This document shows, piece after piece, positions 1-7,598 of a stretch of DNA of 35,943 nucleotides. Below the pieces are notes generated by a model. It was not told where the DNA came from, did not search any database, and was given only the letters and a program-made list of their open reading frames with translations. The translations under genes and the position numbers were made by a program. The stretch lies in assembly GCA_017551925.1 (NCBI GenBank), contig JAFZKA010000116.1, positions 1 through 35,943 of the forward strand, written 5' to 3'. The stretch is from Bacteroidaceae bacterium. Its GTDB lineage: Bacteria > Bacteroidota > Bacteroidia > Bacteroidales > Bacteroidaceae. Within the stretch, counting starts at the first letter, position 1. Each line of letters begins with the position of its first letter.

Positions 1-1843
1 AAGGAGTTGCCGAAAGAACAACTTTTATATTACTGTCAACATTTATCTTCTCGAACTTGATCTTGTCAATGTTACAGTTGCTTCCGGTTATGGTAAGACG
101 TATTGTATTTAAGCCATCTTTAAGAGGTACAAGGGTTCTTCCGGACAGAGTGGTGTATTTACTCCAATCGTTACTTGCTGTTTGCGGAACACTTATGTTG
201 TTTGTTATATCAGTCAGACCGTCATAATCATTCACTGAGAGACGGAATCCCGAACCTGTTGAACCGGATGATGCGGTGGCTGTATATACATAATAACCAG
301 GTTCCTCTACCAAGACTGTATATTCCAGCCATTCATCGGTGTTGGTGTATCCAATGGCTCTGCCTCCGGAGCAGGTTTCAATGTCAACACCTTCGGAGGT
401 ACGGAAACCTGCATTGCCCCTGTTTTCGGATTCGTTGTCCATGTATGTCAGACCGTTTCCTCCTACGTCATAATTTTCGGCCTGGATTGTACCTGGTAGT
501 CGGACGGTATCGTTATTGAATACGGAACGTGGTCCATATACTGTGAAACTGCCTTCACGTTCATAAGTATTGCCCTTGTTTGTATATACAATAGCTTTCA
601 AAGCATGCTTGCCTGTGACTGAAGGTACATACTTGGCAATATACGGGGCTTGGGTCATTATTGTATCCAGAACACCCTTGACAAACAGTTTAACGCTGTC
701 TATCCTTATGGTGTCTTTTTCCTGACCTATGGTTTTGATGGAATCAACCAGTTGAGCCCTTACTGTTATTGGAAGAGTATCACCTTGGGTTGCTATTGTG
801 GATGCAGGTTTGATATAGAGTGAAATAGGTTTCTTTCCTCCAGGGAACGGACTCTTGGCATTCTTGGCAGCATCGGTTGCCATGTAGTCAATGAGCCAAT
901 TCATAGCGGGACGCGCTTTACCATTCTTATATAATCCTGAGTGATCAACCCATGTTGCGCCATATACATAGCCCCAAATGGTAACACCTGCGCAATATTC
1001 GGCTTCCCACATAACAGGGAATATACTTGCATATTGGTTTTTCTGTTGGTTGTCATTTTCGACGTTGATATCCAGCTCCGTAATATACATAGGTATCTTG
1101 ACGGCATCCTGAATCTTCTTCATTGCATTTTGCAGGTCGCTTTTACTGATGTTGTCTACATCATGACTCTGACAGCCGTATGCATCAATCGGGGCTCCGG
1201 CATCACGAAGAGTGCGGACAAGTTCTATGTATGCATCAGTGTCATGCTGGAATGTGTTATAATCATTGTAAATAAGTATGGCATTTGGCCAACGTTCGTG
1301 TGCCAACTCAAATGCCTTGATAAGCCAGTCATAACCGGTCTTGCCGCCACCGCCCAGAGACTCTTTCATGAGTGGATTGCCTTGCTGGTGCATGCCTACA
1401 GCCTCGTTAACCACATCAATCATGGGAAGGTTGGGATAATGTTTCTTTACCTCATCAAACCATTTTACTATAGCATTGTACCGTTCCTGAACAGGTAAAC
1501 TGCTGGTAAACCAGTTGGGGTATTGTGCGCCCCATACCAATGCATGGAACTTATAGGTGAAACCGTATTGCTTTGCATAGTTGAACGGCGTGTCGCTTCC
1601 CCAGTTGTATTGGTTTCTGGTACCTTCAACTGAGCCCCACTTGGACTCATTCTCAGGAGTGATCTGGTTCCAAAGTTTATAATATTCCGGCACTCCGCCT
1701 CCTGCATTCACCTGGTATCTGGTGGTGATGTTACCCAGGAATTTGTTGGGGTTCTGTGACAGCTGGGCCGATGAGGGCGTCGCTATGATTATTGAACAGA
1801 GTAGAGCGGATGCTAAATAGCAAAATGACTTAATCCTTCTCAT
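1..1843 (-). CDS. Endo-1,4-beta-xylanase, GH10 + CBM6, secreted (C-terminus cut by window edge)
   Basis: The frame is open from an ATG at 1843 to base 1, giving 614 codons with the 3' end missing. Residues 1-26 form a signal peptide (MRRIK..., hydrophobic core, ...SSAQ). Residues ~27-330 are a GH10 TIM barrel that cleaves xylan backbones: WNQITPENESKWG, the strand-3 motif FHALVWG, acid/base Glu147 in DVVNEA and nucleophile Glu256 in YITELD. A ~100-residue Ig-like linker leads to a CBM6-type module at ~450-590 (PGTIQAENYD ... NTDEWLEYTV ... NCNIDKIKFEK), expected to bind xylan. Neighbours encode arabinofuranosidases and another GH10, so arabinoxylan breakdown is the likely role. A C-terminal sorting domain cannot be excluded because the end is missing. 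The family call is very secure; exact specificity is inferred. Confidence 0.95.
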   Translation of the reverse strand, partial: MRRIKSFCYLASALLCSIIIATPSSAQLSQNPNKFLGNITTRYQVNAGGGVPEYYKLWNQITPENESKWGSVEGTRNQYNWGSDTPFNYAKQYGFTYKFHALVWGAQYPNWFTSSLPVQERYNAIVKWFDEVKKHYPNLPMIDVVNEAVGMHQQGNPLMKESLGGGGKTGYDWLIKAFELAHERWPNAILIYNDYNTFQHDTDAYIELVRTLRDAGAPIDAYGCQSHDVDNISKSDLQNAMKKIQDAVKIPMYITELDINVENDNQQKNQYASIFPVMWEAEYCAGVTIWGYVYGATWVDHSGLYKNGKARPAMNWLIDYMATDAAKNAKSPFPGGKKPISLYIKPASTIATQGDTLPITVRAQLVDSIKTIGQEKDTIRIDSVKLFVKGVLDTIMTQAPYIAKYVPSVTGKHALKAIVYTNKGNTYEREGSFTVYGPRSVFNNDTVRLPGTIQAENYDVGGNGLTYMDNESENRGNAGFRTSEGVDIETCSGGRAIGYTNTDEWLEYTVLVEEPGYYVYTATASSGSTGSGFRLSVNDYDGLTDITNNISVPQTASNDWSKYTTLSGRTLVPLKDGLNTIRLTITGSNCNIDKIKFEKINVDSNIKVVLSATP

Positions 1844-1879
1844 AATATGATAGTGGTTAATAATTATAATATAGTTATG

Positions 1880-1887
1880 CAAATATA
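1880..1887 (-). promoter_or_regulatory. Bacteroidetes-type -7 box for the GH10 gene
   Basis: On the minus strand this reads TATATTTG, a full match to TAnnTTTG, 36 nt before the start codon. No convincing -33 TTG is seen at 19-21 nt upstream. Confidence 0.55.
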
Positions 1888-1908
1888 AGCAATTTTTCTA
1901 AGACTGTA

Positions 1909-2907
1909 TCAGCGGATGCCGGCTTTATCGAGGGCGCGCTGGTAGCGTGCTGCGTATGCGTTGTGCTGTGACAGGGTGGTGGAGAAATAGTGGGATCCAC
2001 TGAAATCCTCCTTGGCAGAGAAGTAGAGATAGTTGTGCTTGGTGTAGTTCAGGACTGCATTTATTGCCTGCGTGCTTACAAACCTGATGGGACCTGGAGG
2101 AAGCCCCGGATTCTTATAGGTATTATAAGGCGAGTCATATTCCAGATGCTTCTTGAGCACACGTTTGGGGCGTTCGCCTCCCATTGCGAATATGACCGTG
2201 GGACATGCCTGTAAGGGCAGTTTCTTTTTTAGACGGTTTATATAGACACCTGCAATAATTGGAAACTCCTCTGTTTTGGCCGTCTCTTCTTCAATAATGG
2301 AGGCTAAAATGATGACATCCTCCTCAGAGAGTCCTATTGACTTGGCTTTGGCTTTGCGTTCATCGGTCCAGTATCGGTTACGTTCCTTGACCAGACGTGC
2401 CAGCAGGGCATCGGCCGATGTGTTCCAATAGACCTCATATGTATTGGGGATTATCATGCAGAATACATTGGTGGGTGTGTAGCCCAGTGAGTCCAAGAAC
2501 GCGGGGTTGGTAAGGCGGCTGGCTATTGAGGCCGAATCCACCATTACCTGGTTTGCTATGGCGCGGGCCATCTGGCCAATGGTGCGGGTGCTGTTTATGG
2601 TCAGGCGGACCGGGGTCTGATTGCCGCTCAGCAGCATGTTTGAAACCTCTTTGGGTGTGGCTCCGCTCTTGATGGTGTAGCATCCGGTGCGGATGTGATT
2701 GTCATAGTCGCGGTGCTCAAGCAGGAAGTCCAGGGCTTTGGTCTGTGCCTGGGGATCGGTCTCCAGAATGGATTGTATGACGGTCTGGCGGGTATCGGAC
2801 GGATAGATGTATATCCTGTAGTCGGGGCATTCCGATACAGGTTTGTTGAATGAACATGCAGTAAAGAACAGCAGTGTGACAATTATCAATAATCCTTTTT
2901 TTGCCAT
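1909..2907 (-). CDS. mltG: MltG-like endolytic murein transglycosylase (copy 1), lipoprotein form
   Basis: MltG cuts nascent peptidoglycan glycan strands at the inner membrane. The start at 2907 gives 332 residues beginning MAKKGLLIIVTLLFFTAC, a lipoprotein signal whose Cys would be lipidated; an upstream ATG at 2961 would put 18 non-signal residues in front. The YceG/MltG domain fills the rest: the catalytic Glu206 in ASIIEEET is kept, as is PSTR-like PVRLTINSTRT and the C-terminal KEDFSGSHYFSTTLSQHNAYAARYQ. The usually conserved Asp of LQ(A/T)DPTV is Cys235 here, whereas copy 2 (6571-7596) keeps Asp. It is divergent from the GH51 gene at 2976. The two MltG proteins are roughly two-thirds identical by eye. 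Confidence 0.9.
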   Translation of the reverse strand: MAKKGLLIIVTLLFFTACSFNKPVSECPDYRIYIYPSDTRQTVIQSILETDPQAQTKALDFLLEHRDYDNHIRTGCYTIKSGATPKEVSNMLLSGNQTPVRLTINSTRTIGQMARAIANQVMVDSASIASRLTNPAFLDSLGYTPTNVFCMIIPNTYEVYWNTSADALLARLVKERNRYWTDERKAKAKSIGLSEEDVIILASIIEEETAKTEEFPIIAGVYINRLKKKLPLQACPTVIFAMGGERPKRVLKKHLEYDSPYNTYKNPGLPPGPIRFVSTQAINAVLNYTKHNYLYFSAKEDFSGSHYFSTTLSQHNAYAARYQRALDKAGIR

Positions 2908-2927
2908 TGCAATAGAGGTATCTGACA

Positions 2928-2958
2928 CAAAGATATTATCTTTACGAGTCAGAAACAA
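2928..2958 (-). promoter_or_regulatory. Promoter of mltG copy 1 in the divergent mltG/GH51 gap
   Basis: The minus strand carries TATCTTTG (2928-2935) with TTG at 2956-2958, spaced 20 nt, matching the Bacteroidetes -33/-7 pattern. A near match on the plus strand, TATCTTTA at 2937-2944, could serve the GH51 gene at 2976, so the two promoters would lie back to back in 68 nt. Confidence 0.55.
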
Positions 2959-2975
2959 CAAAACAATTCTATATA

Positions 2976-4544
2976 ATGATGAAAAAGGTTTTTTTCCTGC
3001 TTACTCTGACGGCAGCTCTGTCAGTAAGCGCCAAGAATGAAGTTACGGTTTATGTCCATGCCGACAAACCGGGTGCTACAATCAACAAGAATATCTACGG
3101 ACAGTTCTCAGAGCATCTGGGAACCTGCATCTACGGAGGTCTTTGGGTAGGCCCCGAGTCATCAATTCCCAACACCGACGGTTATCGTAATGACGTGCTG
3201 GCAGCCCTTAAGGAGCTGGAGGTTCCTGTAATGCGCTGGCCGGGCGGTTGCTATGCCGACGAGTATCACTGGATGGACGGTATCGGCCCCAAGGAGGATC
3301 GTCCCGTTATGGTGAACAACAACTGGGGTGGTATTGTCGAGGACAACAGCTTTGGTACACATGAGTTCCTTAACCTGTGCGAGCTTATCGGTTGCGAGCC
3401 TTATATCTCACTGAACGTTGGTAGCGGTTCCGTTGAGGAGGCTGCCAAATGGATTGAGTATATGAACGCTGCCGATGGTCCTATGGCCAAGCTGCGCAAG
3501 CAGAACGGTCGTGAGGAGCCCTGGCACGTTAAGTATATAGGTATAGGTAATGAGGCATGGGGCTGCGGCGGTAACATGTTGCCTGAGTACTACTCAGATA
3601 TTTTCCGTCGTTATCAGACCTATTGCCGCGATTTCAATGGTACTCAGCTGTTCAAGATTGCCAGCGGTGCTACCGACTACGATTATGAGTGGACCGAGGT
3701 TCTGATGAAAAAGGTGGGTTCAATGATGAACGCCGTTTCTCTGCACTACTATACAGTATCCGGTTGGGTAGGTGCCAAGAAGCCTGCTCTTGACTTTACC
3801 GATGAGGATTTCTACTGGTGCTTAGGTAAGTGCTTAGGTATTGAGCCCGTAATCCAGAAGCACCTGGCTATTATGAGCAAGTATGATCCCGAGCACAAGA
3901 CTCCGCTGCTGGTTGACGAGTGGGGTACATGGTGGGAGCCGGAGCCCGGCACTCAGCTCTATCAGCAAAGCACCATGCGTGACGCCCTTGTGGCTTCACT
4001 TTCACTTGACGTGTTCCACAAATATTGCGACCGCATTCAGATGACAAACATCGCCCAGGTTGCAAACGTGCTCCAGTCTATGATCCTGACCAAGGATGAC
4101 AAGATGGTGCTCACCCCGACATACTGGATCTTTGATATGTACAAGCCTCACATGGATGCTACTTACGTTCCCACTGACCTGGAGGGTGTTGAGGTTAAGC
4201 TTACTCCCAACGAGCGTTACGCAGCAAATCCTGATGAGACTGCTACACGTCCACTGCCGCTGTTCAGTTCAACTGCATCCATGAAGGACGGCAAACTGCA
4301 CGTTTCAATGTCAAACGTAAAACTGAACGAGGCTCAGACTGTTACCGTCAAGTTGGATGGCATCAAGGCAAAGAAAGTAAGTGGTAAGATTCTTACCAGT
4401 GACAAGGCCAGCAACTACAACACATTCGAGAATCCCGATAAGATTAAGCTTGCTGACTTTGACGGCGCACGCATCGATAAGAAAACAGGCGACCTGATAC
4501 TCGAGATCCCGGCTGCAAGTATCGTAACCCTCGAAGTAGAGTAA
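2976..4544 (+). CDS. Alpha-L-arabinofuranosidase, GH51 (copy A)
   Basis: This exported enzyme removes arabinose side chains from arabinoxylan or arabinan. It has 522 residues from ATG 2976 (a second ATG at 2979 would be equally good). Residues 1-20 are a signal peptide ending SVSAKNE. The GH51 barrel has NIYGQFSEHLG, MRWPGGCYADEYHW, acid/base Glu193 in GIGNEAWG and nucleophile Glu315 in LLVDEWGTWW. The C-terminal beta domain spans ~340-522. A nearly identical protein is encoded in inverted orientation at 4903-6468. Only about 20 of ~521 residues differ, all near the ends, yet many third codon positions differ. A hairpin with a T run directly after the stop probably ends transcription. Confidence 0.96.
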   Translation: MMKKVFFLLTLTAALSVSAKNEVTVYVHADKPGATINKNIYGQFSEHLGTCIYGGLWVGPESSIPNTDGYRNDVLAALKELEVPVMRWPGGCYADEYHWMDGIGPKEDRPVMVNNNWGGIVEDNSFGTHEFLNLCELIGCEPYISLNVGSGSVEEAAKWIEYMNAADGPMAKLRKQNGREEPWHVKYIGIGNEAWGCGGNMLPEYYSDIFRRYQTYCRDFNGTQLFKIASGATDYDYEWTEVLMKKVGSMMNAVSLHYYTVSGWVGAKKPALDFTDEDFYWCLGKCLGIEPVIQKHLAIMSKYDPEHKTPLLVDEWGTWWEPEPGTQLYQQSTMRDALVASLSLDVFHKYCDRIQMTNIAQVANVLQSMILTKDDKMVLTPTYWIFDMYKPHMDATYVPTDLEGVEVKLTPNERYAANPDETATRPLPLFSSTASMKDGKLHVSMSNVKLNEAQTVTVKLDGIKAKKVSGKILTSDKASNYNTFENPDKIKLADFDGARIDKKTGDLILEIPAASIVTLEVE

Positions 4545-4554
4545 ATCACAAAAA

Positions 4555-4593
4555 AATGACACAGTAGGGACGGTTCCTTCTGTGTCATTTTTT
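4555..4593 (+). repeat. GGGACGGTTCC palindromic element A, likely terminator of GH51 copy A
   Basis: Perfect 10-bp arms AATGACACAG (4555-4564) and CTGTGTCATT (4580-4589) enclose TAGGGACGGTTCCTT, which can form an inner GGA/TCC stem with a CGGT loop. A T run follows (4588-4594), so it can act as a Rho-independent terminator 10 nt after the stop codon. Elements at 4816-4904 and 7599-7633 share the core. Confidence 0.8.
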
Positions 4594-4601
4594 TATCTTT
4601 G
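4594..4601 (+). promoter_or_regulatory. -7 box for tRNA-Gly
   Basis: TATCTTTG matches TAnnTTTG and lies 11 nt before the mature tRNA 5' end, directly after the terminator of GH51 copy A. No clear -33 TTG is seen. Confidence 0.55.
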
Positions 4602-4612
4602 CACACGCAATC

Positions 4613-4685
4613 GCGATAGTAGCTCAGTTGGTAGAGCGTTGGCTTCCCAAGCCGAAGGTCGCGAGTTCGAGACTCGTCTATCGCT
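4613..4685 (+). tRNA. tRNA-Gly (anticodon CCC)
   Basis: The cloverleaf is complete: acceptor GCGATAG/CTATCGC, D arm GCTC...GAGC, anticodon stem TTGGC/GCCGA with loop TTCCCAA (anticodon CCC, reads GGG), T arm GCGAG-TTCGAGA-CTCGT and discriminator T, as expected for glycine. CCA is not encoded. The 3' half is repeated downstream at 4777-4813. Confidence 0.95.
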
Positions 4686-4689
4686 CTGG

Positions 4690-4716
4690 AAAGGGTTCCT
4701 CTTTTTGGAACTCTTT
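4690..4716 (+). terminator. Hairpin after tRNA-Gly
   Basis: Arms AAAGGGTTCC (4690-4699) and GGAACTCTTT (4707-4716) pair over 10 bp with one G-T. The loop is TCTTTTT. The T tail is weak (CTCATTCT), so termination may instead occur at the large palindrome at 4816-4904. Confidence 0.45.
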
Positions 4717-4726
4717 CTCATTCTAT

Positions 4727-4813
4727 CGGCTTGGGAAGCCAAGGGCTTGTCTAAGCGCTCGCTACCCGCTCGCTTGAGCCGAAGGTCGCGAGTTCGAGAC
4801 TCGTCTATCGCTC
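4727..4813 (+). pseudogene. Rearranged tRNA-Gly fragments
   Basis: Two pieces of the adjacent tRNA are present. Bases 4727-4742 are an inverted copy of the anticodon arm (CGGCTTGGGAAGCCAA). Bases 4777-4813 are an exact 37-bp direct copy of 4650-4686, the anticodon-stem 3' strand through the acceptor end. Between them lies a G+C-rich stretch with a possible AAGCG/CGCTT hairpin around CTACCCG (4754-4775). The 5' half of a tRNA is missing, so this is not a functional gene. It could be the scar of an integrated element that used the tRNA 3' end, or a replication-slippage product. Confidence 0.8.
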
Positions 4814-4815
4814 AA

Positions 4816-4904
4816 AAAAGGACACAAAAGGACCGTTTCCCTGTGTCATTATCAAATCCTCGGAGAAAGGATGACACAGGGAAACGGTCCTTTTGTGTTC
4901 TTTT
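4816..4904. repeat. GGGACGGTTCC-type element B: double palindrome, bidirectional terminator
   Basis: Two 34-nt arms (4816-4849 and 4871-4904) are inverted copies with one mismatch, separated by 21 nt. Each arm is itself a hairpin: GACACA ... TGTGTC around AAAGGACCGTTTCCC (core GGGAAACGGTCC on the other strand). A- and T-runs flank both sides, so it can terminate tRNA-Gly on plus and GH51 copy B on minus. The arm overlaps the stop codon of copy B by 2 nt. Confidence 0.85.
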
Positions 4905-6468
4905 ATTCTATTTCCAATGTGACTATGCTGGCAGCGGGGATTTCAAGTGTGATGGCACCGGTTTTCTTGTCTATCTTGGCACCCTTGAAATCAGCAAGCT
5001 TGATCTTGTCAGGATTCTCAAATGTGTTGTAGTTGCTGGCCTTGTCACTGGTAAGGATCTTGCCGGAAACCTTAGTAGCCTTGATTCCGTCAAGTTTCAC
5101 TGTTACAGCCTGAGCCTCGTTCAGTTTGACATTTGACATGGAAACATGAAGTTTGCCGTTCTTCTTTGAGGCGGTTGAACTGAACAGAGGCAGCGGACGT
5201 GTTGCAGTCTCATCAGGATTTGCAGCATAGCGCTCATTGGGAGTGAGTTTAACCTCAACGCCCTCAAGGTCAGTAGGAATGTATGTAGCATCCATGTGAG
5301 GCTTGTACATATCAAAGATCCAGTATGTGGGTGTGAGCACCATCTTGTCATCCTTGGTCAGGATCATAGACTGGAGCACATTGGCCACCTGTGCGATGTT
5401 GGTCATCTGAATGCGGTCACAGTACTTGTGAAACACATCAAGTGAGAGTGAAGCCACAAGAGCGTCACGCATGGTGCTCTGCTGGTAGAGTTGTGTGCCG
5501 GGCTCCGGCTCCCACCATGTACCCCACTCGTCAACCAGCAGCGGAGTCTTGTGCTCAGGATCGTACTTGCTCATTATGGCCAGATGCTTCTGGATAACGG
5601 GCTCGATACCCAGGCACTTGCCAAGACACCAGTAGAAATCCTCATCAGTAAAATCCAGAGCAGGCTTCTTGGCACCTACCCAACCTGATACTGTATAGTA
5701 GTGCAGAGATACGGCATTCATCATTGAGCCAACCTTCTTCATCAGGACCTCGGTCCACTCATAGTCGTAGTCTGTAGCACCGCTGGCAATCTTAAAGAGC
5801 TGAGTGCCGTTAAAGTCGCGGCAGTAGGTCTGATAACGGCGGAAAATGTCTGAGTAATACTCTGGCAGCATGTTACCTCCGCAACCCCATGCCTCATTAC
5901 CTATACCGATGTATTTTACGTGCCAGGGCTCCTCACGGCCGTTCTGCTTGCGCAACTTGGCCATAGGACCATCGGCGGCGTTCATATACTCAATCCACTT
6001 GGCGGCCTCCTCAACAGAGCCGCTACCTACGTTCAGTGAAATATAAGGCTCGCAACCTATCAGTTCGCAAAGATTCAGGAACTCATGTGTACCGAAACTG
6101 TTGTCCTCAACAATACCGCCCCAGTTGTTATTCACCATAACGGGGCGATCCTCCTTTGGACCGATGCCGTCCATCCAGTGATACTCATCGGCATAGCAAC
6201 CGCCCGGCCAGCGCATTACAGGTACCTCTAGTTCCTTGAGTGCAGCAAGCACATCATTACGATAACCGTTAGTGTTTGGGATCTTTGACTCAGGACCTAC
6301 CCACAGACCACCGTAGATGCAGGTTCCCAGATGCTCTGAGAACTGTCCGTAGATGTTCTTGTTGATGGTTGCACCCGGTTTGTCGGCATGCACGTTTACA
6401 GTAACCTCATTCTTTGCGCTTACTGACAGAACTGCCGTCAGTGAAAGCAGGAATAATACCTTTTTCAT
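4903..6468 (-). CDS. Alpha-L-arabinofuranosidase, GH51 (copy B)
   Basis: This is the second exported GH51, 521 residues from ATG 6468 (MKKVLFLLSLTAVLSVSA signal peptide). A longer reading frame to 6534 adds 22 residues that would precede the signal peptide and run through the promoter, so it was rejected. Catalytic motifs GIGNEAWG and LLVDEWGTWW are intact. The protein matches copy A (2976-4544) through the whole catalytic core; differences cluster in the signal peptide and the last ~110 residues. Synonymous positions differ often, so the copies are not an assembly duplicate. It is divergent from mltG copy 2, mirroring copy A and mltG copy 1. Confidence 0.96.
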   Translation of the reverse strand: MKKVLFLLSLTAVLSVSAKNEVTVNVHADKPGATINKNIYGQFSEHLGTCIYGGLWVGPESKIPNTNGYRNDVLAALKELEVPVMRWPGGCYADEYHWMDGIGPKEDRPVMVNNNWGGIVEDNSFGTHEFLNLCELIGCEPYISLNVGSGSVEEAAKWIEYMNAADGPMAKLRKQNGREEPWHVKYIGIGNEAWGCGGNMLPEYYSDIFRRYQTYCRDFNGTQLFKIASGATDYDYEWTEVLMKKVGSMMNAVSLHYYTVSGWVGAKKPALDFTDEDFYWCLGKCLGIEPVIQKHLAIMSKYDPEHKTPLLVDEWGTWWEPEPGTQLYQQSTMRDALVASLSLDVFHKYCDRIQMTNIAQVANVLQSMILTKDDKMVLTPTYWIFDMYKPHMDATYIPTDLEGVEVKLTPNERYAANPDETATRPLPLFSSTASKKNGKLHVSMSNVKLNEAQAVTVKLDGIKATKVSGKILTSDKASNYNTFENPDKIKLADFKGAKIDKKTGAITLEIPAASIVTLEIE

Positions 6469-6501
6469 TATTAATATGTGATTTTGTTTGTATGCGTGCT
6501 C

Positions 6502-6509
6502 CAAAGTTA
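6502..6509 (-). promoter_or_regulatory. -7 box for GH51 copy B
   Basis: The minus strand reads TAACTTTG, a full TAnnTTTG match, 33 nt before the ATG at 6468. This supports the shorter start. No clear -33 element. Confidence 0.6.
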
Positions 6510-6542
6510 GAAAAAATCCCGCGCTATAACCCACTTTATCAC

Positions 6543-6550
6543 TATTTTTG
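6543..6550 (+). promoter_or_regulatory. -7 box for mltG copy 2
   Basis: TATTTTTG matches TAnnTTTG and lies 20 nt before the ATG at 6571. With the box at 6502 it makes a divergent promoter pair like that of the other mltG/GH51 arm. Confidence 0.55.
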
Positions 6551-6570
6551 CTGAAAAATAATAATACTCT

Positions 6571-7596
6571 ATGTCTTTCAGAAAAGGATTATTGTTCATT
6601 TCCGCAGCCGTCATTGTCATTGCTGCGGCATTTGCAGCATACTGTTACCATGTATTCACCAGTCCGGTATCAACGTGTCAGGACTATCGGATATACATAC
6701 GCCCGTCTGATACCCGCAGCAGCGTTATCCAATCCATAATGGCATCAGACCCCGCTGCCAGTACAAAAGCCCTTGAGTATCTTTTAAAGCACAGGAATTA
6801 TGATCAGAACATTCACACCGGATGCTATACAGTCAAAAGCGGAGCAACCCCCAAGCAGGTAACCGATATGCTGACAAGCGGAGCGCAAACCCCTGTCAGG
6901 CTCACCATAAATAGTACCCGCACGGTCAGTCAGATGGTCCACAACATAGCATTACAGTTAATGGCTGATTCTGCCACAATAGAAAAACGCATCACTGATA
7001 CACACCTGCTGGATTCCTTGGGATACAATCCTGCCACAATATTCTGCATGATCATACCCAACACCTATGAGGTTTACTGGAACATATCGGCCGATGCTCT
7101 TATAAAGCGGCTCTTAAAGGAGCGTGACCGTTTCTGGAACGAAACCCGCAGGAACAAGGCAAATTCAATAGGCCTGTCAGAACAGGAAGTGATGACACTT
7201 GCCTCAATAATTGAAGAAGAGACATCAAAAACTGATGAACTGCCAATTGTGGCCGGTCTCTATATTAATCGTCTGAACAGGAAAATGCCTCTCCAGGCAG
7301 ACCCGACAGTCATATTCGCGCTCGGAGGCGAAAGACCTAAAAGAGTACTCAAAGAGCATCTTGAGGTAAACTCGCCGTATAATACATATAAAAACGCGGG
7401 GTTGCCGCCAGCACCAATCAGATTTGTAAACACACGTTCTATTGATGCCGTACTCAACTACACAAAGCACAATTATCTGTATATGTGCGCCAAAGAGGAT
7501 TTCAGCGGCTATCACAATTTTGCCACGACCCTGTCACAGCACAACGCAAATGCGCGCCGATATCAGCGTGCATTGAGCCAGGCCGGAATACGCTGA
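6571..7596 (+). CDS. mltG: MltG-like endolytic murein transglycosylase (copy 2), membrane-anchored
   Basis: This 341-residue protein has an N-terminal transmembrane helix at ~6-27 (LLFISAAVIVIAAAFAAYCY) and then the MltG domain. Catalytic Glu215 lies in ASIIEEET, and the conserved LQADPTV keeps Asp244. The C-terminal region YNTYKNAGLPPAPI is typical of the family. It probably cuts nascent peptidoglycan at the inner membrane and so sets glycan length. Unlike copy 1 it lacks a lipobox Cys at the membrane segment and has every expected active-site residue, so it is the better candidate for the housekeeping enzyme. Its stop is 2 nt before palindromic element C. Confidence 0.92.
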   Translation: MSFRKGLLFISAAVIVIAAAFAAYCYHVFTSPVSTCQDYRIYIRPSDTRSSVIQSIMASDPAASTKALEYLLKHRNYDQNIHTGCYTVKSGATPKQVTDMLTSGAQTPVRLTINSTRTVSQMVHNIALQLMADSATIEKRITDTHLLDSLGYNPATIFCMIIPNTYEVYWNISADALIKRLLKERDRFWNETRRNKANSIGLSEQEVMTLASIIEEETSKTDELPIVAGLYINRLNRKMPLQADPTVIFALGGERPKRVLKEHLEVNSPYNTYKNAGLPPAPIRFVNTRSIDAVLNYTKHNYLYMCAKEDFSGYHNFATTLSQHNANARRYQRALSQAGIR

Positions 7597-7598
7597 CT

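Noticed and set aside
941-1498. 185-codon open frame on plus
   Set aside because: It is antisense to the GH10 catalytic domain, which has intact motifs; the frame resembles no family.
4777-4813. A second tRNA-Gly gene
   Set aside because: Only the 3' half is present; there is no matching acceptor 5' strand, D arm or anticodon loop.
4582-5136. 184-codon frame on plus across the tRNA-Gly region
   Set aside because: It runs through the tRNA, a palindromic element and antisense to GH51 copy B; no coding signal.
2976-6468. GH51 duplication as an assembly artefact
   Set aside because: The copies differ at many synonymous sites and in their ends and flanks, so they are real separate genes.
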